Of a DNA stretch of 64,000 nucleotides, positions 33,966 to 45,444 are shown in pieces. The position numbers and the translations under genes are program-made. This DNA is from Charina bottae (taxonomy: Eukaryota; Chordata; Lepidosauria; Squamata; Charinaidae). The stretch's first letter is position 1. Each line of letters starts with the position of its first letter. The DNA lies in contig JALMGJ010000015.1 of NCBI GenBank assembly GCA_023362775.1, positions 10,375,501 to 10,439,500 of the forward strand, in the 5' to 3' direction. The notes below the pieces were generated by a model that did no database searches, was not told where the DNA came from, and saw nothing but the letters and a program-made list of their open reading frames with translations.

Positions 33966-36004
33966 CACTATTTTATTTTATCCTAAACTTTAAAAAAAAA
34001 GATAAAATACGATCTAAACATACAATCTAAAAATCTAAAAATATGATCTGAAAATTCCACAGCCGCTCAGTTCAAGCCTATCGCAAGGTTCAGGATACTG
34101 AACTCACTCACTCTAGCAATCACACTTAATCACCCACCTTCCCACAAAGATATAAGCCAAATTATACAGTATCTCTACCAATATGGTTCTACAGTTTATA
34201 TCCTTTTGTTCTGGCATGGCATGACCATAAATTCACAAGCTGAGATGGTGACCTCTTTCCATACACCCATTTGTTGCTTGCTTCTGCTTCAATCTTCCAG
34301 TGAACCATTCAATGTTCTTCACTTCTCAGATGCTATAAAAGTTCATGCCTTCAGTCTTTTTTCCCCTTGGTATCATTGAATTCATGGCTCCTCCAAGAAA
34401 CTTTGCCCCCCCCAAAAAAACAACAACAGTAATGGCTTTCATCATATGAGAATTGCCTAAATGACGTTAAAAGCAATGGAGACAGAAATCTGCATTTTAA
34501 ATTCATCTTTCCTAATTACACAGTTTTTATACACACCATGTTCCCTAACATAATGTGTTACTGTATCTTTCCCCCCCAATATGTGCATTTTTGTAAATAT
34601 TTGTGGGCTGGCAATGAAGAACTACATTACAGAATTTGGAAAAGTTGAGGACATCACAGTATAAACACATTCCGGTTTATGCCTAGTTTTGGAAATAGTA
34701 CATGTTCAAAGGTTCTCTTCTATTTGTAGTTCTTACGAATCATAAACTGCTTTATTTCAAGCATATTTTAAATCAACTTTCAATGTTATTGAAAGTGTTG
34801 ATATACCAGTTTTCTACCATAGAATAGAGGAAATTAAATCCACATTCTTTTTTTTTATGCCTCTATAAACTTTCCCCAATGGATATGTCTAGACAAACAA
34901 AGATAAAAATTAGATTAAGGTCTTTTCAGATGTTCAACAATGTATGTGGGCTAGAAAGTGGGTAAGTGATAGGGAGCACAAGCTATTCTGACTCTTTGCT
35001 CTCTGTGATCTTCACATGGTCAACACTTATTAAACAGAGTATGGTCCTGGATGATATGGTGAGCATTAGGCACAGGCTAGTTATGCATTTGTTCCATATC
35101 ACAAAATGTCATGTGTTGATGTGCTCCATCCTAGGTTTACAAAGTGAAAGTAATTGAAAGAGGCAGCCAGCACATGAGTTACCAATCCCAGGAGCTGTGG
35201 TTGAAAGGTGCTAAGCATCCTCTTAGAAAATACAGTCAAAAATCCAGGTTAGGAGAATTTCCTTCCAGTGCTTAACAAAAGCAGTCTTTACATTCAAATG
35301 ATCATGAGGACAGACTTCTTTACTGAACATGTAGAACATACAAAGTTAGAGACATGGTTGCAAAAATAGCCCATCCTCAGCCTCAACATATTTTCAAGCT
35401 CCTGCAGGTTCATTTGAATGCTTGATGAAAATAGGAGTGCAGCGCTAGCTTTGCACCTAATCTGAAAACAATCACTTGTACATGAGTGTAGCTGCTTACC
35501 TGCCAATGCCTTTTCATAAACATCCACAATAGTTACAGAAAGCAACATGAGTAACTCATGTGAAGTATGATTTGGTGGAACAGGATGAGTAACACAGTTC
35601 TTTATATTCACGATTGTCCCAAAAGTTTAAGAACATGTAGAACTTTAAGTGGCTTTCTGCATAGGCATCAATGTGACTCTACAATCTTTGAGAGCAATGG
35701 GCTCCATTGCATGTCTAATTTATAGAAAAAGCAGTAATAATTTAGAACACTTATATAATCTCATCAGCATGAAAGTATAACACTTAGTCTTTCCAAACAT
35801 TTCCAGAATGATTTATAAATAAAGTAGAAGAGGCTTAGTACACAATACCCAATGCCTTATGTCTCTTAAATAAATTTGTGAGCTGTCTTCCTGAACATAT
35901 TTATTTATTTGTGAAAATTATACAAAACTCAATCCAATTTGACTCTGGGCAGTTTACAGTAGAGATAATAAAATACAAGAACAATAATAATACAATAATA
36001 AATA

Positions 36005-36006
<2 letters not shown>
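33966..36006. other. Unassigned DNA
   Basis: 2 kb with no recognised repeat or exon. A 105-codon minus-strand frame at 35294-35611 shows no motif. Confidence 0.45.

Positions 36007-36007
<1 letters not shown>

Positions 36008-36057
<50 letters not shown>
36008..36057. repeat. (AT)n microsatellite
   Basis: 25 AT units directly abutting the SINE head at 36058. Confidence 0.95.
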
Positions 36058-36060
<3 letters not shown>

Positions 36061-36382
36061 CCTGGTGGCTCAGCAGGTAAGATGCCAGGCTTGTCGATCA
36101 GAAGATCGGAGGTTCGAGACCCGAGCACCGTGTGACAGTGAGCTCCTGCACTTGCCCCAGCTCTTGCCAAACTAGCAATTTGAAAGCATGCAAATGCAAG
36201 TAGATAAATAGGTACCACTTTGGTGAGATGGTAACAGCATTCCGTGTCTGTCATGCCGGCCACATGACCACAAAAGCGTCTTCGGACTTTGCTGGCTCTT
36301 CATCTAAAAAACGGAGACGAGCACCGGCTCCTAGAGTCAGACACGACTGTGCAAATGTGTGGGGGGAACGTTTACCTTTATA
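36058..36382 (+). mobile_element. tRNA-derived SINE
   Basis: Complete copy starting gggcctggtggctcagcagg (box A) with box B ggttcgagacc, standard body and tail gtttaccttta. It is inserted exactly at the end of the (AT)n array, so the TSD cannot be told from the repeat. Confidence 0.88.
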
Positions 36383-36513
36383 TCAACAAAAGAAAGCTAA
36401 GCCTAATCTAGGAAGGGTGAGGTGGTTAAGGACATTTGTAATGTGATTTTTAGTCTAGGATTATCTATTCACAGATGCCAGACATCAATTAATACTTCTG
36501 TACAAATAAAGTA

Positions 36514-36856
36514 CTAAGGGGCGTGGTGGCTCAGTGGGTAAGACGCCAGGCTTGTCGATCGGAAGATTGCAAGTTCGGAGGTTCGAATCCCTAGCCCCAC
36601 GTGACGGAGTGAGCTCCCGCACTAGCTCCAGCTCTTGCCAACCTAGCAATTCGAAAGCATGCAAATGCAAGTAGATGAATAGGTACCACTTCGGTGGGAT
36701 GGTAACAGCGTTCCACGCGCGTCATGCCAGCCACATGACCGTGGAAGCGTCTTCGGACAACGCTGACTCTTCGGCTAACAAACGGAGATGAGCACCGGCC
36801 CCTAGAGTCAGACACGACTGCACAAATGTGCGGGGGGAACCTTTACTTTTACCTTT
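36514..36856 (+). mobile_element. tRNA-derived SINE, complete
   Basis: Flanked by an exact 13-nt TSD tacaaataaagta (36501-36513, 36857-36869). Head with box A tggctcagtgggtaagacgc and box B ggttcgaatccct, body with catgccagccacatgacc and tcttcggacaacgctg, then agagtcagacacgactg and a tail ctttacttttacctttt. Intact Pol III boxes make it one of the youngest copies here. Confidence 0.92.
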
Positions 36857-36869
36857 TACAAATAAAGTA

Positions 36870-37489
36870 TGTATAATGATCCAACCCATAGCAAATTCCT
36901 TAAAGGAACCTTCACTGTACTACAATTTTGCAGTATCCAAATCTGGTTTTTGTTGTTGTTGTTAACAACTAGACTGCAAAACAAGAAAAATCAAGTGGCT
37001 CTTTCTAGCTGGCTAAAATGAATTTAAAATGTTTGATTTCTTTAAATCTTCTTATGAATGATTGAAAAACAGAAAAAGATGAACTAAGATTAATCACTGT
37101 TTTTCCATATAGCATCCTCTCTCTGCCCTGTTTTCCCTCTTTTCCTGTGGTGTTTTAAGACAAGTAGAATTCATAATGAAAAACCTGGAAGTTCCTATCT
37201 TCTTTAAACAGGGATCTAATTAGTTTATATAATTGATCTTCCTGCTACAGCAGGTGAACGAGGTAATTATCTTGTTTATACTAGGGGTGAGTCAGCAAAT
37301 GTCAGAGATTTAATACTCACTATATTGCCAGGGAGTAATGGTTCTAAGGATGTGCAGCAATAGCAAGAAAGAGTTTGGACCAAATTCAAAAGTTCAAACT
37401 GCAATCAATGTTGCTCAGTCCAATTCAGAATTAAGACCAAATGCAGAACAAGATCCAGCAAGCTAAACCCTATTAATTTTGGTAGGAAA
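36870..37489. other. Unassigned DNA between two SINEs
   Basis: 620 bp with no recognised feature. Confidence 0.5.
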
Positions 37490-37500
37490 TACACAAACAG

Positions 37501-37831
37501 GGTGCGTGGTGGCTCAGCGGGTAAGACACCAGGCTTGTCAATCGGAAGATCGCAAGTTCGGAGGTTCGAATCCCTAGCCCCGCGTGACAGAGTGAGCTCC
37601 CGCACTAGCTCCAGCTCTTGCCAACCTAGCAATTCGAAAGCATGCAAATGCAAGTAGATTAATAGGTACCACTTCAGTGGGTAGGTAACAGCGTTCCACG
37701 CACATCATGCGGCCACATGACCGTGGAAGCATCTTCGGACAACGCTGGCTCTTCGGCTAACAAATGGAGATGAGCACCGGCCGCTAGAGTCAGACACGAC
37801 TGCACAACTGTGCAGGGGGAACCTTTACCTT
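37501..37831 (+). mobile_element. tRNA-derived SINE, complete
   Basis: Exact 11-nt TSD tacacaaacag (37490-37500, 37832-37842). Same layout as 36514-36856, with both Pol III boxes kept and tail acctttacctt. Confidence 0.92.
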
Positions 37832-37842
37832 TACACAAACAG

Positions 37843-38275
37843 CAGCGGAAGCATCCACAGAGGGAGTCAAAGGAGGCAAATCATGAAAGCGGCATCATAC
37901 CGATGGAACCCAAACTCTGCCCCTCTTGTAAGTGCATTGTGGCATCACATGCATGTACAAAAGGGCACGGGGTAGGCATCATGACAGCTGAATATTGCTT
38001 TCATCATTTTGAGAGGGAAGACAAACTCTAATAAGAGGTTTTATAATGTACTTTTCATTCGTCTCTAGTAATTACATTTTAACATTTTGTAAATGATTGA
38101 AATTACATAGACATGTTAACTGATGTCTGCATTATAGACTTTCATCACCAGATTATTTGTCTTGGCATGCACAGTGAAATAGGGGAGTTCAGACATGCCT
38201 CACTCTATCCCTACATCAGGAATGACATATCCCAGATGTTGCAGCTCATGTCAGGGGCCAAATTTTAACACATAG
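37843..38275. other. Unassigned DNA
   Basis: No recognised feature. Confidence 0.45.
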
Positions 38276-38281
38276 ACTAAC

Positions 38282-38336
<55 letters not shown>

Positions 38337-38345
38337 CCAACCAAC
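38276..38345. repeat. (AACCAACT)n octanucleotide array
   Basis: About 8 perfect tandem units without spacers. It is not a CRISPR array. Confidence 0.95.
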
Positions 38346-40042
38346 AAGCTAGGGAAAGAAATTACTCTTAATTTAAAGCTTCAGAGGACTGTGGGTAGAC
38401 CTTGGCATACATAAACTGACTGGGTTTACCAGATTTGGGCTGCAAGAACCTGAGTGACCAGATGGCAGATGACAAGTTATAGTTCTCTTGTCTCTGTGCT
38501 GCCACCTAATGGTTTTCTGGGTTCTTGCAGTCCACATGTATTATCCTATATACGCCCAAACCCAACATTTCTTAGGCTGTCCATTTGATCATAAATCTTG
38601 GTTCACTTGTTCAGAGAGTTACAGGCTATACTGCAGGGTAACCAAACTAACCAAAGATACCAAACAGAAGTTGGGAGTTATTAAGGAATTTCACAGTTGG
38701 TTTGGTAATATTTCAGACAAATTAGAAATTATTGGATAAGCTTAGAGGGACCTGGCATGAAAAGTTCCTTGTCTAAATGGAACACACCATGGAACCTGAT
38801 GACTGCTGTGATTCTTCTTCAATGTTCTGCTTAGCTGGAATTTCTAATGAATCATTATTACAAATTAAAAATAATGTGGTATCCACACAGGGTGAGGTCT
38901 GTTTTCTGTTTTAGCTATGTGACAATTTGCATAATACTATAGGTCAAACAATTGGAAAGTGATTAATTGAATCAGTACTGGAAGTTGACATTCCTTAGGG
39001 GGTTGGATTACCAACAATAAAGCAAGCACTGGGTCTTTTGGGTTGTCTGTAAAAACAAACAAATATACATGTTTTCCATGTTCAAGTGTCATGGCAACTT
39101 CCATAAAACTGGGCACACTTGACAAGCAAAGAAAAAAAAATGAACTAAACATTTTAATAAAAACGTCTTTTCCCCCCCTCCCCCCTTTTTTAAAAACGAG
39201 CTTGTTCCTTGCAAATTTGGTTTCAAGGTCTTTTCTTTCTGTTTCTAAAGCAATTATCCTCTGGGCCTGTTCTTTTCTGCTTTGTATGATACAGGGCTAA
39301 TTATTCTTCTGCTAATGAATGCTTGAAATGGATCCCATATGGTAGCATATGTGCCTTCAGATGGAAGCTTCATTTGAATAAAATAAGAAAATTCACCTCT
39401 TGGGATTTTCTTAAATTTTTCATTCTGTAACAATGATGAGTCAAATCTATCTCTTGAGGATTGGGACAGGCGACGTGACATTTATTACACGTACAAATAT
39501 CATTGGGGTTTCAAGAATTTTCAAGTCCCCACAGGAGTGTCCTCTTGGAAAGGACATCTATAACACAGATTGGAATTGTCAGATTTCTCATATAGACCTT
39601 TCTAATTGATTGCTGGTTAAAATCCTTTGAAACAGTGCAAAGATTCTGTTCCTTTCCTTTTGTTTCATTCTGAAAAGCAAATAGTATCTGCAGAGCTCAA
39701 TGGAATTGTTCTCCATCATTAACAGATATCCTGTGATCAGTCAATTTAGCTTATGATCTGGTACTTATTTTCATTCCAGTGACTGCATCTGGTGAACATA
39801 CACATCGTTGCTTCTATTCAAACATATACACTCCAACATGCATGTTCATATTCAGTCACTAATGGACCTTGGGCAGGCTAATGAGGAGGGAAGTATCTCT
39901 TGCTCCTTTCCAGTGATTCTGCTTCAGACTTTTATTTCTCCATATTTTATTACACTAAGAAAATATACCCCTATTCCCCACCAAAGGATGATCAGGTAGA
40001 GAGAGTCAATAGAAGAGAATATCTGTAGCTCAGGTTGAACTG
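38346..40042. other. Unassigned DNA
   Basis: 1.7 kb. Contains a pyrimidine-rich run at 39168-39195. No repeat family or exon recognised. Confidence 0.45.
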
Positions 40043-40105
40043 TGGAGTCTTTGGTGCTCTCTGAACTTGGTGGTTTGCTTGCAGACGTTTCATTACGTGG
40101 CTACG
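40043..40105 (-). mobile_element. PLE type B remnant, left part (split by gypsy)
   Basis: ggagtctttggtgctctctga...ttgcagacgtttcattacgtgg is the antisense of the type B hammerhead-like unit seen whole at 44829-44911 and 46792-46872. It supplies the GAAAC/GTC side of the motif. The other half resumes at 41551, after the gypsy insertion. ctacg (40101-40105) is the left TSD copy. Confidence 0.65.
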
Positions 40106-40844
40106 TGATGATCCCAACAACAATGCCCTAATAAACACTTCTCAATGCAGTTCAGTGAAATGCAGATAAAGCTTTATTCAGGATACATTTATTTATTTAT
40201 TTATTTATTTATTTATTAGACTTTTATCACCGCGCCATCTCCCCCACAGGGGACTCTGGGCGGTTTACAAACATAAAAATTAAAATTCTACTAAAAATAT
40301 ACAATACAATATATAATTACTTATTATTATAAATTAAATAGAAAATCCAAGCGGGCAATCTCAACCAACCTAGGACCCACATGATCTTAAAAGGGCTCTA
40401 AGACACCAACCATACCCATGAGGAGCTATTCCTATTCCCGTCCCACGCGAGGCGGCAAAACCAGGTCTTTAAATTCTTCCGGAAGGATAGGAGTAATGGG
40501 GCCTACCTCACCTCCGGGGGCAGAATGTTCCAAAGGGCAGGTGCCACTGCCGAGAAGGCACACCTACATGTTAATTGAAGCACTCCTAAAGAACTGAATG
40601 CGGATTCCCGCCAAACTACTCTCTCTTAACTTTCCCCCTTGCGCACCAAATTACCAACCGATGATCTCATGCTGCAACCGTTCCCATCTCCACACTCCTG
40701 CAGGTGCGTGTCCTTGACCAAGCCGGTTCCAGCCTCGACCATCAGACATAACACTTAACTGCCAGTTCCCCTCCCAACAGCTCTAAACGCATCTCTAACC
40801 AGGCCTAAGCCCAATGGCAGGATTCATAGACATGAACCCTGACA
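40106..40844 (-). mobile_element. Ty3/gypsy 3' LTR (with LINE insertion)
   Basis: On the minus strand the LTR starts TGTCAGGGTTCATGTCTA (ending at plus 40844) and ends ...GATCATCA (starting at plus 40106). An AATAAA signal lies at plus 40173-40178. Removing the LINE at 40187-40565 leaves an LTR of about 360 bp. A purine-rich stretch (ggagggtcggca) just upstream fits a polypurine tract. The 5-bp flanks ctacg and ctagg differ at one base. Confidence 0.75.
40187..40565 (-). mobile_element. CR1/L2-group LINE 3' end nested in gypsy LTR
   Basis: (ATTT)n tail at 40187-40217, 3' UTR signature (gactctgggcggtttacaa) and the last coding block up to the gagaaggcacacct segment. It interrupts the LTR between 'tatcctgaataaagc' (minus strand) and its upstream part. 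A 5-nt tacat at both junctions may be a short TSD. Confidence 0.85.
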
Positions 40845-41550
40845 TGCCGACCCTCCGAAACAAGGAGCAATATACAGAATACAGTAAAAGATAAAGCATA
40901 CAAATAAACATAAAGAGAAAGGAAACAATTCCAGAAGTGTTCAGGCTGCAGAACGAAGCGAGGTGTTGCAATCTGAAAAACAAAATCAAGTACAATACAG
41001 ACAATTAACCAGGCTTAGTAGGAAACTGATCATGGAATTTCTTTACCAATTGAGGAGCAGAAACATGAACTTTATCAACCCATTCTTTAAACCCAATAGG
41101 CAGATGTTTCCATTGAACTAGATATTGAACTTTACCCCTATGTAATCTAGAGTCCAAAATGTCCAGAATCTCAAAATGTTCATTATCTCCCACCATGATG
41201 GGTGGGGGCGTGATTGGATCTGGATGCCATTGTGGAGCAGACTTGACAGGCTTTAATAAACTAATGTGAAACACAGGATGCACTTTACGTAAGTTCTTGG
41301 GTAAGTCCAACTGAGCAGCTACAGGGTTGATCACCTTCACAATAGGGAAAGGGCCAATAAATTTAGGTCCCAGCTTTTTGAACGGTTGAGTAGATTTCAG
41401 ATGTTTTGTAGACAAATAAACCTTTTCACCCACCACCATTGTCCATTCTGGAGCATGTTTGCGATCAGCAAAAATTGTATAAGAGTCTATAGCCTCTTGC
41501 AATATCTTAAGCATGATTGGCCAATTGGCCCGTAGACATGAACCCTGACA
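40845..41550 (-). mobile_element. Ty3/gypsy chromovirus internal remnant plus 18-nt 5' LTR stub
   Basis: The minus strand runs: first 18 nt of an LTR (plus 41533-41550, identical to the start of the 3' LTR), then directly the end of pol, then the region before the 3' LTR. Most of the 5' LTR, gag, protease, RT, RNase H and the integrase core are missing. The precise joining of an LTR tip to pol points to an internal deletion before or after integration. Right TSD copy: ctagg (41551-41555). Confidence 0.75.
41005..41532 (-). pseudogene. Gypsy integrase C-terminus with GPY/F and chromodomain
   Basis: About 175 codons, open to a natural stop. The first half has the GPY/F module (KLGPKFIGPFPIVKVINPVA) and the HPVFHISLLKP block typical of gypsy integrases. 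The C-terminal 55 residues are a chromodomain (FEILDILDSRLHRGKVQYLV, then QWK...GFKEWV), which in chromoviruses guides integration to marked chromatin. The aromatic cage positions look partly kept (Y and W present). The zinc-binding and DDE catalytic core are gone. The frame continues upstream of the methionine at 41514 to the LTR stub. Confidence 0.9.
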
Positions 41551-41870
41551 CTAGGTAACATCATCAGTGCTCCCTGTTTATATACAGTAGCTTCCCCTTC
41601 CAGTGTTGGTGGGGGTGTGGTTTTCTCCTTCATAGTTCCTTGGTTAAGGTATTGCTTTCTGCTTGATTGTTTGTCTGGTGTTAATCCCTGCTTGTCTGGG
41701 TGTAGGCTGATAGAGAGGATGTGTTCTGGTAAAAAAAAAAGGCAAATGGAGTTCTCAGGAGTTATGCAGGTACAAGCAGAGTGGTTAAGACTCACACATG
41801 GCTTATGGGGTCTAATATGTATCAATGAAATTATTATGCACCCATCTGATTATTTAAGCCACATTCCTTC
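41551..41870 (-). mobile_element. PLE type B remnant, right part
   Basis: Continues the split unit: taacatcatcagtgc gives, on the minus strand, a canonical CTGATGA hammerhead box (plus 41561-41567). The following 300 bp (ctgtttatatacagtagc, ggtgggggtgtggttttctcc...) look like pseudo-LTR sequence, but the outer end is not defined and no ORF is left. Confidence 0.5.
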
Positions 41871-43380
41871 ATAGGCTCTTCTGACTGGATTCTGGGGAGA
41901 TTCAAAATGTATTAGTAGCTTCTTTCTACACTGGTCTTTGTCTTAACTTGTATGAACAACAAAAACCCAGATGACCTTGTTTTGTTTTGCTTTTAATTTA
42001 AGAAAATATAGTTACTTTTAGAATTCCTGGAGGCAAGAAGTATAGTTCACTGCTTTGTATGGAATCAATATATAATTCAATGATTTCTATAAATAGGCTG
42101 GAAAGATGCTTCTCTAAAGCCATGGAAAACCATGTCCCATCATTCTAGTAAATACTGAAGTTGATTTAACAGTGGTTCATCTGACTTAGCTTAAGGCAGT
42201 TTGCGGTGTTCCGCTGTATATATACTATATACATTGAGTAGCAGTTTCTCAGACACTTAAAAATTACATAATCTGCCTCAATATATAAAGCCTTCTAGTC
42301 ATCTACTGTGGCATTTCATATGCCTAACAAACATGATCATCTTTCACTAGTTCTATGAAAAGAGCAAAATATAAATTATTGAACCCGCCAGAGAGCCTCC
42401 ATGTATGGGTAGAGGACATTGCCCAGCTTGATGGCCATAAGTTTGTCAGATCTGGGTTAGAACAGTGCCTGGTCTGTTACTTGAGGCAACTGTCTCCCTC
42501 TGTCTAATGGTTGGGCTGACCTGGTGCATAGACTCCTCATTTACTGATTTCATCACATAACTCTTATCCCCTGCCAGCTTGCTTGTCTGGAAGTTAATTG
42601 TCTCCTGACACAAATGTTTATGAAATACCTACCTCAATGGCTAGGGATCAAGTGTTCATTTCTTTTTAAAATATGCCTTTCTTGGCTTCCCCTTCCCCCT
42701 TTCCCTTGGAACAATCTGTGTTTGTATGACATGATAATTAAAACAGATTTGGGAGACTTTAGCCACCTGAACTTCCAGTAGTTCACAATGCCACAGGTGT
42801 ATCTGGCTATTTGCAGAGTGTTTTGCACTGAACAACAACAAGAAATGTCTCCGGATAACAAGACCCTCTGCCAATGAATGGATCACTGTAGAAAGGAGCA
42901 AGGGACTGTCACTGCTCTCACAAAGATGTGAGGACTGAAAGGCATTTGAAGAGAATGCAGCTGAAATTTGTGGCTTCCCCGCTATCTCCACCCACACATA
43001 GACTTCAGAACAAGGAGATATAGATCCTGTAATGTATTTGCTTAAAAGTTATGTATTATTTTATTAGCCCTAGCACTCCACTGAAGGCTGGATAATTTTT
43101 TAACAGCTTTTCCATTATGTGCAGTTGAATACCTCGAATGAAAAGCACTCACCATCAAATAAGCCCAAAGTACAGGGGTCCACATTCATTTCATAATGCA
43201 TTAAGAAACACTTGAACCAAATGGAGTCATATTTGATAAATGAAACAAATGCCAAGGGTAACAAATGGGAACAAATGTCCATTATGTTACATGTACTGAT
43301 TCATCATTCTTCTGGGGCTGGGGATCAAGAAGAAACACCTAGCTGCCTGGAGTCAGAATAAACCTACAATATTTTTCTTT
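41871..43380. other. Unassigned DNA
   Basis: 1.5 kb with no recognised feature. The 113-codon minus-strand frame at 42656-42997 shows no motif. Confidence 0.45.
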
Positions 43381-43465
43381 ATTTATATATACATATACAT
43401 ACTGTATATATATATATTATTTTAATATAACAATATATTAAATATTAAATAATAGAATAACATAT

Positions 43466-43519
<54 letters not shown>

Positions 43520-43520
43520 T
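43381..43520. repeat. (AT)n-rich low-complexity block
   Basis: TATA-rich DNA with a pure (AT)n core at about 43474-43512. Confidence 0.9.
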
Positions 43521-43696
43521 TAGTATATAATTTTAATATAATTGTTATTGAGAGTTTTTACATAATTAAAAGATAAACAAGAAAAATATATAAAAGGAAA
43601 GTAGAAAAAAAGATAAAAGAAAAAGTGCTCAAAACAATGAAAGAAAGAAAAAGGAAAAAGAAAGTTAAAGAAGCAGCATCCAATCTTCTTTACAGC

Positions 43697-43994
43697 AGTT
43701 TTTATTTTATTTTATTTTATTTTATTTTATTATTTTATTTTATTTTATTTTATTTTATTTTATTTTATTTTATTTTATTTTATTTTATTTTATTTTATTT
43801 TATTTACTTTATTTTATTTTATTTTATTTTATTTTATTTTATTTTACTTTACTTTATTTTATTATTTTATTTTACTTTATTTTATATTTTATTATTTTAT
43901 TTTACTTTATTTTATATTTTATTATTTTATTTTATTTTATTTTATTTTATTTTATTTTATTTTATTTTATTTTATTATTTTATTTTATTTTATT

Positions 43995-44025
<31 letters not shown>

Positions 44026-44148
44026 TTATTTTATTATTTTATTTTACTTTATTTTATATTTTATTATTTTATTTTATTTTATTTTATTTTATTTTATTTT
44101 ATTTTATTTTATTTTATTTTATTTTATTTTATTTTATTTTATTTATAT
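43697..44148. repeat. Long (TTTTA)n pentanucleotide array
   Basis: About 450 bp of TTTTA units with scattered TTTTTA, TTTAC and register slips. The 176-codon phenylalanine/isoleucine/leucine/tyrosine frame over it is an artefact. Followed by a short (ATATATTAA) block. Confidence 0.97.
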
Positions 44149-44173
44149 ATATTAAATATATATTAAATATATA

Positions 44174-44207
44174 TCACCTGGATGACTGAGAACCTTCATA
44201 GACATAG
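44174..44207 (+). mobile_element. PLE type A terminal fragment
   Basis: cacctggatgactgagaacc...gacata matches the right end of the foldback PLE (14019-14051) and stops at the same terminal gacata. It sits between the AT/TTTTA arrays and the L1 copy. Confidence 0.6.
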
Positions 44208-44499
44208 ACCAAATTGGCTCTCTTTATAAAAACACTTATTGTATTGTCCCTAATCAAGCAAGTCAATTTTGCTATTTCTGCAAATTCTGCCATCTTCATA
44301 GTCTACTCCATTGTGGGTATTTCGGTGTTTTTCCATCTTTATGCATATAGTTGCCTCTCTGCAGTTACCATATATAAAACCAATAATCAATAAATCATTT
44401 CTTTTACCATTTCTCCCCCTAATTGGATATTCATAGTACCTAGTTTAAAAAGTTCTGGCTTCATCTGATTATTAAATTTTAAAATTTGTTGCATCATGG

Positions 44500-45435
44500 T
44501 ATGTATTTGTGTCCAGTACTTTTTCGCTTTTTCACATGTCCACCATGTATGTTAAAATGTCCCTTCATGCTTTTCACATTTCCAACAATAATTAGACATA
44601 CATTTATACATCTTAGACAATTTCTCTGGTGACATACTATATACTAATGGTACATCACTTTATAATAATTCCCTTTTAAATTGTAGGACAATGTGAATTT
44701 CAAACCTTTTAACCACATTCTCTCCCACTGATCCATTTGAATGTTATAACCAAAGTTCTTAGCCCATTTTATCATACACTCTTTAACTTGTTCTTCTTCC
44801 ATTTCAAATATCAACAAAAGTTTATACAGAGGAGTCCTTGGTGCTCTCTGAGCCCTGTTGTTTTTTTCTTGCAGACGTTTCATTGCCAGGCTAGGCAACA
44901 TCTTCAGTGCAAAAAGTTTATACATTTTGGGAATCACATGTTCATCATTTGTACACAATTCATTTTCAAATTCCATTTTATAATACTCTATTCCTGATTC
45001 TTTCTTATCTATATTAAATCTTTCTCTTAATTGTACATATGAAAACCATTGAAAACTAAATCCCTCTGCAGTCAATTGTACTCTTACTTTCATCTTAAAT
45101 TCTCCATTTTCCTATACTGACAAATCTTGATATGTTAGCCATTTCTCTTAGCCCGCTGTCTCTATTCTATGAAATGCTACTTGTGCTGAAGCCAGTAGAA
45201 GTATTTTTGGACACAGCTTGGGTCTGTATTTATTCCATATTCTTAATATGGCACTCCTAACAGAATGATTTTTAAAATCTACATTAACTTTGACTTTATT
45301 GTGCCATAAAAAGCCATGCCACCCAAACCGCAGATTGTGATCTTCTAGTTCCAACATTCCCTTATTTCTCAGCAGCAGCCATTCTTTCATCCAAACTAAA
45401 CAGCAGGCTGCAAAATACAATCTAACATCAGGCAA
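44500..45435 (-). pseudogene. L1 ORF2 C-terminal domain
   Basis: Fragments LPDVRLYFAACCLVWMKEW (near plus 45380-45435), KNFGYNIQMDQWERMWLKGL (near plus 44710-44770) and a cysteine/histidine stretch (CWKCEKHEGTF, plus about 44555-44590) follow the order of the L1 ORF2 C-terminus. Split into at least three frames. Confidence 0.8.
44829..44911 (-). mobile_element. 83-bp hammerhead-like retro-insertion, PLE type B (copy 1)
   Basis: Insertion into the L1 relic with a 13-nt TSD aaaagtttataca (44816-44828, 44912-44924). Minus strand: stem I TGCA/TGCA, core CTGAAGA (plus 44901-44907), one extra U, stem II GTTGCC/GGCAAT (6 bp with one G-U) around a 6-nt loop, GAAAC, GTC. The rest is a fixed tail ending ...caaggactcc. 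No ORF. The same unit with the same ends is at 46792-46872. Confidence 0.75.
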
Positions 45436-45444
45436 TCCCAGTCC

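Noticed and set aside
36530..36610. tRNA gene
   Set aside because: A and B boxes are those of a SINE head, repeated with the same body at four other sites; no full cloverleaf or independent flanks.
38276..38345. CRISPR array
   Set aside because: Direct tandem octamers without spacers, in a vertebrate genome.
43625..44155. 176-codon phenylalanine/isoleucine-rich 'membrane protein'
   Set aside because: Translation of the (TTTTA)n array; no real protein composition.
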